Positions 1-12,600 of a stretch of DNA of 64,000 bases are shown here, piece after piece; the stretch's first letter is position 1, and each line of letters starts with the position of its first letter. The translations under genes were made by a program, and so were the position numbers. Source of the DNA: Callaeas wilsoni (Eukaryota > Chordata > Aves > Passeriformes > Callaeidae); assembly GCA_013398955.1 (NCBI GenBank), contig VWPU01012722.1:95767-159766 (forward strand), in the 5' to 3' direction. The notes below the pieces were generated by a model. It saw only the letters and a program-made list of their open reading frames with translations. It did no database searches and was not told where the DNA came from.

Positions 1-3000
1 ACAGGATGAGCTCTGCCCCATATAAGAAGCCTGTGCGATTCAGGAAATATCTTGGGACAATCAAATTCTACAAGGAAGTCGTGGTCGCTGGAAAACATCA
101 CAAGTTCACCTCTTCCCCACTCCTTCTTTTCTCTGCATGATGGGGAAACCATTTTCTCTCGCTGACACTTGCTGCTTTTTTATATCTCCCTTCTGTCACT
201 CAGCTCACCCATAATCCCACAGCACACTCTGTTCCTGTTCCTCGTGTCTAGTTGGCTTCCTTGAGTCTGGCTGGCCTTGGATCACACTGTCCAAGGCATA
301 AAACAACATTGGTGGACACCTCAGGGCAGGAACAGCATCTCAGTCACATCACAAGAGTCACTGTAATTTAGGCAATAAAAATGAGAATATCTGTAAGAAA
401 AGTCACCTTGGCTGTCCAGCTCCTTCTCTCCTTGAACTCCAGTGGCTTCTTGGCTTTTGAAATAGTGTAGCACACAAAGCTGGTCTCCCAGGCACTGAGT
501 TTCTTCTGTTGGGCTGCAGCCAGCTGCTCTCTTTGCCTGCTTTCTCTCTTCATTGACAATTTATTGGCTGCCCTACACCTGGTTTTTTTTCCCTCTTAAA
601 TTTTCTCTTTTCTGGGCAATCCTTATACGTGACTCAGCTGGCAGTATATTTCCTCGGTACTTGAGCGAGAGCATGTCAACTGCGAGGGGGAAAAAGAGAC
701 ATCCCTCACTGAACCTGCCACGGTGCCACGGCCGTGCCTGTTAACATCAAAATACAGCGTGCTTGGGAAATGAAACTGCTCTTCCATTTCACTGCTACCT
801 CCTGCTTGTACCTTTATACTTGGTTTATTTGGATCATCTCAGAAGGCTCTGGAGGATGGTCTCAAACATCCCTGACTCCCACCTCACCGATGGCCTCTCC
901 TCGCTCTAGGCTCAGAGCTTAGTTTCCCTATTCCCCCTTCCAGTTGCTATGCCCGGTGCCTCCCATGGGTATTCATTTCTATGCTCAGCTTCTGAAAGCA
1001 TGTTTAAAATCACTTTACATTTAAATTAGCTAAGGGCCTTAATGTTTGGATTATGACTAAAGAGCAAGCGGGTTGTAACTCTTTCCTCTCCTTTGAAATT
1101 TAACATCTAGATTAAGGAAGGTTGAAATTTTTCCCTCTCCAGCTCTGCCTTCGTCCTTCCTCCCAGCAGGTCCTCATGTGTAGCACCAGTAGGAACAAAC
1201 AGCCTGTCCGTGCTTGGGACTAATCGGGACTGGCCACAGGATGTCACTATTACTCCACAAACATACGGCGAGTGAGGTGTTTGTTTACAGGAGGCCAGGG
1301 TCTGCGCTTTAGTTGTCTACAACTCGTATGTCGCCAGCCTGCTCAGCTCTGGATTGGAACTTGAGGAGACACATCCCGGTGCTCCTCAGCAGAGCCACAA
1401 TCCCGTGCAGAATTTGGCGAGGTGCGTTAAGACACAACTTACGTGTGCATGAGCGTATGCACACATCAGCGTCAGTTTGTCCTGAGTTTACATAGCCCTT
1501 GGATTTCACCTTGGATATGGAATTCAAATACCTGAAGTGAGCCAAGAACTGCTTGTTGCAAGCCAAAATCACATTAAGCCTCTGAGTATCAAATGGTTCC
1601 CTGTAAAACCTTAAATCAGCCCAGGTCCCCTCCAACTCAGACAAGGCTCGTAAAACTCAGGGTAAAATTCAGTTTCAAGTTCATAACAAAACCCAAAGGC
1701 AGGTTTCAGGTTTGCATTTGGATTTTGTTCTGAATGTTTGCATAGCTCTGCTCAATGCAAGGTCACAGGCACTGGGTGGGGGAAAGGCTTTTTAAATGTT
1801 TCCATTCTCCAAAACAGAGATAAACACATGACTCTGAGCTGGTGCAGCCATGGGGTGAAAATTTGAATGCAGCAATAGATAGAAATGTCCATTCAAGAGA
1901 AGTAAATCTTCATAAATGGAGACAGAAACCAGGCTAAGTAAAAGGGTCAAAAGAAAACATCCCTATCCTGGGAAGCTTACTATCAATGTGTCAGCATAAG
2001 GACTCTTAGTCTCCTCTCCCTGTTACCTCTTCAATACCTTGTCCTTTCTTCCTTATTCCTTGAGATGTATGAGCTGCTGTACCTCAGATCTGATGTCTTG
2101 GGGAATCTCCAGCCAACTCCCTTCCAGGCCAGTAAATTTTATATTCACATCTTGCTCACAAAACACACCAATTCACAAAAAAAAGAGTGTCCTCTGATTA
2201 TATATTATCCTTGATTTGTTGAGTTCTGAGAACTTATTCCATGTTTACACCTCATTATATTGAATTCAAGTGGTTTGTGGTTAGTGGTGCCATTTTTTTT
2301 TCTGGGGAAGCATTGTATTTGCAGAAAAAAACCCCATATGTATGGAGTTTCTGTAATGTACAAATACTATTATGTTCTTAATTTGTGCCTTTTTATTTGC
2401 AAAAATTGGGTGAAGAAGAGGCTTCTCTTACAATTTGGGAACCTTTTTGGTAGCACTGGGCTTAATTTTTACCCTTTGGATAATGAGGTAGCTAAAACAC
2501 CAGGGGTGGTCATATCCTATTCCTCTATAAAACAGGATTGTTTTTCTCAGTATTTGTTCAGGAATGCCTGTTTTGCAGGGCTGGTGCTGTGATGGGTAAC
2601 AGGCAGCAGGTGACTCATGTGGAAGAGAGACCTCTACAGAAGATCATTTTAGACAGACCTATCTTAAAGTATCCTACCTGGGCAGACTTCATGAAGGTTA
2701 GGCACATTATTTTGGGAACCAAACTTCACTGGTTTGACCGTGGTGGGCTAAGATCAGTTGGACAAAGTCTATTAGAAAAATCTGGAAGAGGATGTCTTTA
2801 GTTTCTGTGGAGCAGAAATATAAAAATTTATAAAAGTGGAGGGTTTCTACCTTATCAGAGGTGGAGAGTTTCCACCTCTTATTTTGTGTTGGCCTTTTTC
2901 TGTAGTCTTAATGCCCTCTCACCAAGTCCCATGGGCTTTAACAATAAACCTCAGGCCTTAGCATTTGCTACAGCTCACTGTTTAACGTGAAAGACTCTTA

Positions 3001-3263
3001 ACCGGGACTTTGCCTGGTTATCCAGTGCTTTTTGTGCTGTCTCCTGCTACCAAGAGATAGAAGGAAACATCGTTCATCTAGAAAGCTTCCCTTCCAATTC
3101 CAGCTTCCAGCAAAAAAAACAATGGACCAGAAAGGTGACTGCTGCCTCTAGAGAGGAACTGCTACTCCAGTATGGCAGAATTACAACTGTCCACCTGAAT
3201 TTGAGTGTGAGCAAGCTTCTGTTTTAACCTCTCCTCTCTCTGTTGCTTTATGTGTCTGCTTAG
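1..3263. other. Non-coding, no recognised element
   Basis: Unique AT-rich sequence. Short frames on both strands have no recognisable domain, and no splice-flanked coding block stands out. Likely intron if the plus-strand gene is real. Confidence 0.5.
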
Positions 3264-3338
3264 GCACAGAAGTTGAGCTATCAGAACAGCTACAGCAAGC
3301 TGAGAAACCTCAAGCTAGGCTGGTCCAAAGGTACACAG
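3264..3338 (+). other. Possible small internal exon (75 nt)
   Basis: A long pyrimidine tract from about 3225 ends in CTTAG at 3259-3263, and CACAG|GTAATG marks a good donor at 3338/3339. The 75-nt interval is a multiple of three. It is open in two frames: one starts AQKLSYQNSYSKLRN, the other TEVELSEQLQQAEK, and the third has an early stop. I recognise neither peptide. It lies on the same strand as, and 20 kb upstream of, the terminal exon candidate, so it could be an alternative or lncRNA exon. Chance pairing of splice signals is a real alternative. Confidence 0.25.
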
Positions 3339-4953
3339 GTAATGAGTTAAATAAAGCAGCTGTTGATGCAGTTAATAAGGTAGATAAGAGCTTTGCATTT
3401 TTCATGTTATTAAGTCTAGGAAAGAATTTGTAACATAGAACTGGCTGCCTGGGCTAGTTTCATTTGCACTGAAACAGCAGAAGTGGCACACCTTGCTCTT
3501 AGAGATGGGTGAAAAACTAGCTGGCAAATACCTGTACTGAACGATGTGCTGCCGTGGCTCTACTACTAGCTCCACTGGAGACAGACAGCTTAAAGCCAAA
3601 TGGAGTATGTCTCATGATCTGTCTTTTCATGTCCTCAGCCTACCTTGTCTTTGCTCCACAGATGATGCAATGCTGCAGGTCCATAAAAATGGCAGTTCCA
3701 GTACCGCCCACCCCTATATCAGTTTAGTGCTCACACCAGGAGGGTTCCAGCTTCCCAAGCACTCTTTCCAATACTCCCTTCAGCTCATGGCACCTTCCTA
3801 CAGGGAGGCACATAACACGTGCTCACCCCACAGCACACACCTGTTATTATCTGTGCAGATATGGAAGGTCATGGCAGGCAGCACAAAGACATTTGGCACA
3901 CAGGCCAGCTCATATTTCCATTGTTTAAGAAAATGAGTTGTAGACATACCTGTGGTTCGGGCACTAAGGCAGATCTATGTCATCTCTCATTGTTATTAGA
4001 CAATGAATAATTCTGAAGCCGCTATCACGGGGAGTTACATCACCTGATCAGATCAGAGCACCATCAGTGTAATCCACAAGCCCAGTAGACCAGGCTGCTC
4101 TATATTTGTGTTTATCTCTCATTCTCTGATGCAAATACTTCCTATAACAAGAATCTTCATCTAAGGCACGTGGTCCCCAGCTCTTTATCCATGTTTTGCA
4201 TTTAATGCCATGTCCCTTGTAATTGAGCTGCAGCTCTCAGAGCAACAGACATGTGGATGCATCCAACAATTCCATACTGTTTCTGTCTGTCTAGTTGCAG
4301 TGATGATTCCACCAACCCAGAGCAGACTCAGAAGTCATAATTTGCATGACTTACTTTTGTTATTCTTACCCACACAAAGAGCTCAGTGTACAGCAGCATA
4401 TCAAGATGCTTCTGAGGCCTCATTCCTCCAGAGGCAAGCATGGCAGTTCAGGTTAGAAATCACTGCGCTGAAGCCAGTTGAGTATAGCACAGATATAAAG
4501 AAAATTTGGCTTGTACTCCTTCCACAGCAATTGCCGAGGTACACCAGGTATTTTGTGTTGTGCCTTTAGACATGTGCCATGATATTTGAGTCAAATGTCT
4601 TCTTTCTTCTATTTGTATATTTTTGACATCTCTCTGTGTTTTACACCTTCAAACTGCCATACGTATACTATTGTGCAGTTGTATGTTTGTATCCTAGAGG
4701 TCAATGAGGAATAAGGACACCTGACAAATATGGGACTCTCTGTCCTGTCTCTTTTGGCTTTGGGACAAGCAGAGCTGCTTTGAGGTACCAGAAGAAAGCA
4801 CAGCAAGGCTTTTTAAAATCAGACTGAAGGCACACATGATTAGAGTGCTTTCAGGTGGCACTTCAGCATGTAAGAGTTGAATTGATTTTCTTTGGTTTAG
4901 CCATTCAAGTCACAAAATGGGTTAAATACAAATGTAATAATTTTACGATGTAT

Positions 4954-4968
4954 CCACTAGATGGTAGC
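4954..4968 (+). promoter_or_regulatory. CTCF-like motif
   Basis: CCACTAGATGGTAGC differs from the vertebrate CTCF core (CCASYAGRKGGCRS) only by T for C at GGC. Confidence 0.4.
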
Positions 4969-5930
4969 CTATCCTTATCCTTGCCATTTACCAATTCCAT
5001 AAAGACATTTTATACAATGACCAATGATCCATTCCATCTCAAGAAATCTCATTGTGTATATTCCTACTATCAAGGAGATACTTTCCCAGTGGATCCCAGC
5101 ATACGAGCAGGGAAATGCAACTCATAAAAATTCCTCCTCATCAGAAATGCCTTTGTCCACAGTCTCAGTTCAGATCTGGTGCAGGTTTTAGTGACTCTTA
5201 GGAAGTATCCAAGCAGTATAACCTATATAATCCTGGCATCTGCGGTTACATTTTTGTTATTATTTCAGATTCAGAGCAGTCATTCACATTGGTCAGCAAT
5301 AGTTTTCCTGCTTACATTGGCACCTAAAATTATGATATTTTCTAATTTTAAGAAAGCTTATCTAGAGCATGATTAGCCTTTTACTAAAGGTCAAATTCTA
5401 TACAGAAGGTCTAAGAGGTTTTTCTGCATAACATTTTGGAAAGAGGTAATAGATAGTGGGTCAATGTGTAAGTCTTTCTCTGAGCCTTCCTGAAAAAGAT
5501 CAGGATAATCATGAATTTTTGTGCCTCCTAAGCAAAACACATTTCTTTGATCTATTTTTTTCTTAATACATATAAGAAAGGAGAGAGAGAAAGGAAGAGA
5601 CATACATTATTAAGAAGTACCATCCCTCTTCACAATGGTATCTATGTACCAACAAAGATAAATGCAATCGCCAAGGACTTTAAAGGAGAATTGAAAACAA
5701 AAATTACAGTGTTTTGTGCTGTGTGTGGCATAAACTGGTTGAAATAAAAGCATGCCACACAGCAGCTTTTCTGCTGTGCATGCCTCTAATCTCCATCCTC
5801 GCGGTGCTGCCAGGTAGGAGGTCGCAGAGAGCAGCAGGTGTTTGACAGACATTTCACTTTAATGGCATTATATCAACATGCCACAAAATGTCACAGTTAC
5901 CTTTAATTAGCTGCATAAGCATTTTATGCT

Positions 5931-5981
5931 CATATATATATACATATATATATTATATATATGTATATATAAATATATTTT
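5931..5981 (+). repeat. AT dinucleotide microsatellite
   Basis: About 50 bases of (TA)n with interruptions (TATACATATA, TATTATATAT, TATGTATATA). It is nearly self-complementary and would extrude as a cruciform or stem. Nothing links it to a gene. Confidence 0.85.
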
Positions 5982-8900
5982 AAGCAATTCCACTCCAAGC
6001 TGGTTTCACCAGCCCCTGCAAGGGACTCCAGATGTGTCCGAAGATCAGTACTCACCAAGGCAGCTGACAGGTCTCAGACACTGAGGTTGAAGGCATTCAG
6101 GTGAAAACCTGGGACAGAAGACATCTCGAAGAGCCAGCATGAGCCCTGACTTCTGTCCAACATAGGGAGGTGACCATCAGCCATTACAGTGTGGCACAGA
6201 TTGCAGGCTATTCTTAGCCTCAAAAACACACTGACTCGATACAAGTATATTTGCAGTGCCTTTGTGTCGTGAACTTCGCTACTAAAACTTTTTTTAAAAA
6301 TAATAAAATTAACACAAGCCTAGTTGGCAGGATTCCTATGTGCAGATCTGGAAGTACGTTTACACCCTAAATTGTTTTTACTCAGCAACTGAAAATGCTT
6401 CCCTAGTTTCTGCATCTCATTTGTATGATACACGGCAGTTAATAGAACACTTAGGAGAGTTGTTAAAAATGCTCATTCCATACCATCTTTGCCATTTTTA
6501 TATTATACCAAGGGGAGTGAAGCTCACTAATGCAATACTAAAGCCCTTCAGAGTTCTTACTACTGTACTTTTCCTGCTTGGTTCATGTACCATGGGTTCA
6601 TATAATGCGGTCTGAAGGAAAAGAAAGGAAATATCATAAGGAAAGTCTCCTCTGACTTAACTTGTGCTTGGTCATTCAGTCAAGACCAGGTAGAAAGGAA
6701 GCTGACCAGAAGCACATGGCGTTTTTCACCCTTCCTTCTACCCATTATCACAGATGAGCCACCGGCATTGCTGACGGGCTCAGCTTTGGGCAGCCCTGGG
6801 TCTGCACTGGAGCTGCCTGGAACTGGGTCTGCCCCACATGGCAGCAGCTCCTGGTCTCATCTCACAGAAACCAATCCTGCAGCTGCCCTGCTGCCAAAAC
6901 CTTGACACATAAACCAAATACATTTACTTCTTCATCACATCAAAAAAACCTCCACATATTTCTACATTTAGGATTATTATAGTGACTCGCCCTACCACAC
7001 TAAAAATGTGCTTAGTTGTTCTCCTCTGATGCAGGCCTTATTGCTATTCCTGGATAATTCACAGTCTGGAGGACTGTCTCCTTCATATCCTACATCCCCC
7101 ACCAGACATATCAAAATCCCAGAAGAAAATAAAATGGAGAAATGCAGCCAATTGCAAAATGTGCTCATCAGTTGTTAAATTTTAAGTGCTAATATCTGAC
7201 ATAAGAAAATGGAGGACTGTAGTGTGATCTCAGGCATTTTGTACTGGCACAGGAAGAATGCAAACACGCTGATGTTTGAGGAGAAGTCCCCAAGCAGCAC
7301 TGTTGATCATTTAATGTAAAGATCTGCTCAGAATTTAATTACCTTTAAACAAAAAATAGGTGAGCACTATCTTGATTTTTAAAGAGAGAAAAAGAAAGTA
7401 GAGATTACACAGTCCCACAATAAGCATCAATAATGTTCATGCTGCAGCTACAGCATTTTGTACACTTAGTTTTGGAAGGGATACAGCAGAGGCAGGAAAC
7501 AAGATGAGTAGGAACCTGATATGGTTTCAGTATGAAAGGAACCGAAGAGAACGGGACAGTTTAGCACAGAGAGACGAATAGGAACAGGCAAACTGCTGTA
7601 CTTAGTGTGTTATAAAGCAGGAAAATGAGATGTTCATAGTTATCGTAGACTACACTGAATTATTCTGAAAGGCTGGTAAAAGGAAACACCTTCTACATAC
7701 CCTCCAATTAATCTCGTTGTACCAAGGTAAAATCAATGTTAAGCCCTAGTATGATCCAAAAGAAGATTCTTCAGAAAATCCAGCTCTGCTCCTGATTTGA
7801 ATCTGAATTTTATAGCTAGAGTGAACTTGAATGTATCTGTTAAAAAGTATTGACTCGTCAAAAAGAGAATATATGTTGCAGAAACAAGAGTTCAAAAATT
7901 ACATCTATATTTCACGTTTATCTGCTTCTGTGCACTATACACAAAGGTCACAGTTCCCACTTAACATGACCACACTTATAAATTTAAAGAACAGCTTCTA
8001 CTCCTAAGAACCTTCTTAGGCAAATAAGTCTTTAACTATTTACGGCTTGCTTTATAGCCACTGTAACTGTCAAGAGAAAATGTTTCCTTTGAAATGGCAT
8101 TCTCTTTCCAGACTTCGATATCTTATTTAATCCAAAATACCACAGAAGGGTCAGCAAGGCCTAAATCCCAGTGTTTATGCCAACCCTGACAAGTAGGTGC
8201 AGCAGAACAGCAGTGAAGTGTGGACAGGTGCCTCCCTGTGCTCAGTGGATGCCATTGATCCCACCCAGCAGAACCCACATCGACAAAAATGTTCACCTTT
8301 TTGAGGCAGAAGGCCAGTCCCCCTTCCTCGTGTGCCCTTCCACCCCGGTGTAGGTATGCTGGCAGGACTGCACACCAACCTCCTCCTACCAGAGTAAATT
8401 GCCAAAGATGGAACGCAACCAGTGGCTTGGATTAGTGATCACCACGGTGGGGCAAAAGCAAATCCCCAGTGCAGACAAGCCCTAGCTGAGATCTATGAGG
8501 AATTCAAACTGGGCTGAGATGATTTATTGGTAAGTCAATCAACTTGAAATTGATTTTGATTTGCGCTCTCTCAAACACTTCACATGCAGACTGGTGTTAG
8601 CTCCATAACCAGAAAGTGAGTTTCATTTTAAAAAAATAATTTTCAAAATACTTTGTTGCAACATGAAAACTTGAAAGAAACTAATTTCTATACTGCTCCT
8701 TAGATGTAGAAACTTTCACTCGTTGTTCATATAGTATGAAAGGCAAACATTCCAGCATCACTGGCAGCAGGATTTTTAAGGTAGCTTTTGATCCTTGGGG
8801 GGCTAATGATCATTAAATAATGACATATAAACCCAAGCCACATTGTGCTGGATAATCTTTCTGCAACCAGGCAGTTACATCCACATAACACAGTGATGTG

Positions 8901-9191
8901 ACTATTGATTACACTATAGGCTAAGCCACGGCTATTTAATTAATTTCTGTGGAGGTCTACTGGGTAATTTGCTGAGTAGTGCTCTGCAGGAAGCACTCTG
9001 GCAGCTACTATATGTTGACTTCAGGGCTGATAACTCTGATAGCAACCAGCAGCTGTTCCCCAGGAGACTGGGATGACGCAAGAAATACAAGATTTCTTCA
9101 GGACATCTCATGTCTTGGTGCAATCTGGGTGAGATTTCCTCATGGGCCAAATCAAGTTGAAAACCTGCTGTTGAGGCATCTCTGGTTTTAG

Positions 9192-9638
9192 TGATGCCTT
9201 GCAGAGGCTGACCTGGAACAGAGACTAGACAGAGTGAAAGGATAAAGGGTAGGGATTTATTGAAAGGCCTTCACAGGGTACACCTTGGGCAGTGCAGGAG
9301 TCTCACAAGGACTACACCCAAGATGGACACAGTCACGTTTTTGGGACAGATATAAGTTTTGTCCATTTGCATATCAGAGGTTAATTGTCCAGTTACAGCT
9401 TCAGGCAGTGGAGTCCCATTCTCCCAGTTTGCTTCCCCCCAACTCACTTTTGTTTAAATTTCTCGGGGCCTGAAACAGTGAGGTGTCCTTGATTCTCAGG
9501 CCTAGAGAGGAATTGTTGTGTCTGACAAAAATGGGAAAAGCAGTTGCTAACACTCTATATGGAGCTCAGAGTTATATACTAAAGAATTGCAGGATTACAA
9601 ATATATGAAAATATAAAAGCTAAAATCCTAAGACATCA
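9192..9638 (-). mobile_element. Solo LTR of an endogenous retrovirus, 447 bp
   Basis: The element begins TGATG and ends CATCA (a 5-bp inverted terminal repeat) and is flanked on both sides by TTAG (9188-9191 and 9639-9642), a 4-bp target-site duplication. Orientation is minus: read that way it has an AT-rich U3, a TATA-like CTTATATC near 9346-9353 and AATAAA at 9256-9261 for the R/U5 part. No gag, pol or env sequence adjoins it, so it is the product of LTR-LTR recombination and has no coding capacity. It resembles LTRs I recall as frequent in songbirds; a 4-bp duplication suits class I or related elements. The family name is not certain without a repeat library. Confidence 0.8.
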
Positions 9639-9642
9639 TTAG

Positions 9643-12600
9643 CACTCACATCTTCTGCCTCAAGTGGTTCCTCACTCAATGTGGGTTTTCTCCCCACATG
9701 CTTTCCTCACTTTCTGTTCCCACCAAACTGTGGAAGTGCTACTCCATACAGCACCTTGTTATATATATTCCCATGTTACAGGTGAGGAGGTGCTGGCCTA
9801 TAGTGAAGGTCCCTAAGCATGTGCAAGTGCCTTGACCCTATTGATTACAGCAAGATTTATTAACTAAACCCATCCAAAAATCCATGCAGGGTTTTTCAGC
9901 TGCAGCTATTTATGCCAAAATCCCACATTTGGATCATCCCGTCACAACCTCTCAGCTCCTGTCTCAAACCCTTCAGGACTTTTCTGTACAGAATTGTCTA
10001 CATCTTCAGTTCTAATTTCATCAAGAGCCTTTTAGGGCTGCCCTCAAGCACTGTACTCTTGACAGAGGTGAGCAGGTTGGCACCAATTTCATGCATCCAC
10101 CTGGCAGTTTCTCTTGGAGCAGACATTTATCCACACCTCACCTTTTTGAGTGACTCAACATAAAAAGTGGTCTGAGTGCTAGTCAGCAAGGTGGACACTA
10201 CATACAGGCCACTCAGCAGTGTGGGTAGTAAGGGTACCATTCCCTGTGCTACTTTTCCAAGATGTTATCTGTCACAGAGAGACAGAGGAGTAATCCATCC
10301 CTTCCTCTGCCAGAGAAACAGAGGAAGCAGCCTGGAGACAGCTGTGTGATGGCAGAGGGATGGAGGACAGGAGCACTCTTCCTCCTGGGAAAGATGTCTC
10401 AATGTGGCGTAACTATGTGTGAAACAGGTCTCAGAGAGAGAGAAAATCATAATTTTAGATATCATTCAGTGAGAGATTGCTTTGAATTCAGGATGTTCTT
10501 CCAGCAGAAACCTCACTAGTTGGATGTTTGGATAAGATGCATCCCATGCAAAAGGCAACATTCACTGCAGGATGGAGAGGGAACAGATGTGCACATCACC
10601 ACGCACAGGGTAGTGCACCAGGTGGTAAAAATCACCATTCAAATCATCTAAGGCGGCCAAGGAAACGGTAGACAGGTTGTCCCCCGGGATCTGAGCAGGA
10701 CAGCACCTGTGCTGCATGAGAGGGAGAAGGCTCTCACTGGTCTTTAGAGAGGCTCCAGTGCTCCATAGCAAGGGAGAGTTGAGGGTTTGGACCTGTTATT
10801 GCGTGAAATTGTTTTTTGTGGCACAAAGTAGTCTTCCTACATCCTGGAGGGGGTTGGACACCACCCTGGCACCTCTTGAACAGAGAACAGCTCTGCTGGG
10901 CCACTGCCAACCCCGTTGTGCCCCTGGTGCTGCAGGGGAAGCATGGGACACCAAACCCAGGGCTGCACACATAACCCAGACCTAAGGACTGGGAGCACTA
11001 AGGAAAAGCGTGTTACTGGAGTGAGAGTCCTTCTGTGTTGGCCCAGCACGAGCTCAGCTGCTTTGGACCCTCTCTGGGAGATACTTGGATGCTACAAAGA
11101 CCTACCATCACAGGTTCTGAAAATTGATATTTGGGCTGAAAGCTGTGTACCTGAGTTCTGAGGAGCTTCTCATGTCCTGAACATGCAGAAAGTCTGTGGT
11201 GGAGCTGGGGATTCACCCTGAATCTCAAGCTGGAATGACTGAACCACTTTTCTTCCTTCTCAACTCACTGGAGACAAGAGTAAAACGAGTTTCAGACTTG
11301 TCATTTAGTGCTCAGGCAGCCTCTGAGTTGTCGTAGATTTAATTCAGGTACACCGACAGTGCACAGAATAAATTGCATCAAATATCTAGGGCTACTGAGG
11401 GAAGGCAGCTGCCATTTTTTCATGTTTTTATACATAAAAAAATACAAAATACAAAAAAAAATTGGTAAAGCTTTTTCCCATTCTTTAGGGGCAAAAAAAA
11501 GGTCAATTTTTATCTGTCAAGTTTTCCTTCTTGATTTTTAATGTGTTTTTAAATGGATTATGCAGACTTCATCCCAGGCATGCAATAATTATTCTGTCAA
11601 TGAACAACTTACAGCCAGGGCATTTAATCGGGAACTTTTCACATACACTCATTTTCAAATACATAAATAAATTATCTCAGAAGCAGCTGAACCCAGTATT
11701 AGTAGCTGAAATACTCTTGCATATTTCTGAAGTTCACAGTCCCGTTGCCTGAGGAAAGAGCAAGAGAGTGTGAGACATTAGAAAGTGGCCGAGGAATACT
11801 GAATTGGTTGGAAAAGCTGCCTCTCCCCCTTTGGTACCCACGCTTGCTGTGACAGCACCCAGCAGAGCTTGGCTTTGGTAGCAGAATGGCATTAAAATGT
11901 GATTGCTACAAAGGTGACCAGCTGGATACATGGACTTAGGTTGTGTGGAGTTTTTTCTCAGGACACGAAAGAAAAGAGGAACCCTTAACCAAAGCAAGCT
12001 GAAATGAAGAGGCCATGGTCCATGGTCTAGGCCAGCTTGGAAGAAAGAACATGGCTAAAAGCCATGTGGTGTGAGAGGCCTCCTTTTATATTCACTTATC
12101 ACCAGCTGCATATTGACTAGTTAAATCCTCATGGGTGAAACAAACACATAGATTATTTTTTCTGGCAGCTGAAGTGAAATGTTATTGATTTGACAGCATT
12201 TCAGATAAATCGCATACAGATCTAGAATGCAAGATTTGCGTGACAAAAACTACAGTTTGAAAGAAACTCAGAAAACTCCATCAATAGCTACTGATAGAGC
12301 TGAATATCCAGAGGGAATGTATAAAGTGGTATAAAGCTTTTGGGAGGAGCAAGTGGAGGCTGGGTCAGAAGATTGCAAGATTGCCTGTAAGGAATATGTG
12401 ATAAATGTAGATTTTGAAATGCCTCTACTTTCGATTGTGCATAGAAGTCGGCTGAAACAAAGAACTGGAACATTTCTAAAATTTAAAAATTTTATTTCAG
12501 CAGCAAGTGTTTGCTTGTTTGTTCAAAAGGGAAAGTGGGATGGCACAAGATTGCCTGTATGTATTTGGAAGACAGTCTGAAAAGAAATCCTGGGGGTGTC

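Larger units (their letters stand above)
3339..9187. other. Non-coding; only an AT microsatellite and a CTCF-like site
   Basis: Apart from the features at 4954 and 5931 I see no gene, RNA or repeat family. Frames up to 130 codons (3544-3936) lack domains and overlap frames on the other strand. Confidence 0.5.
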
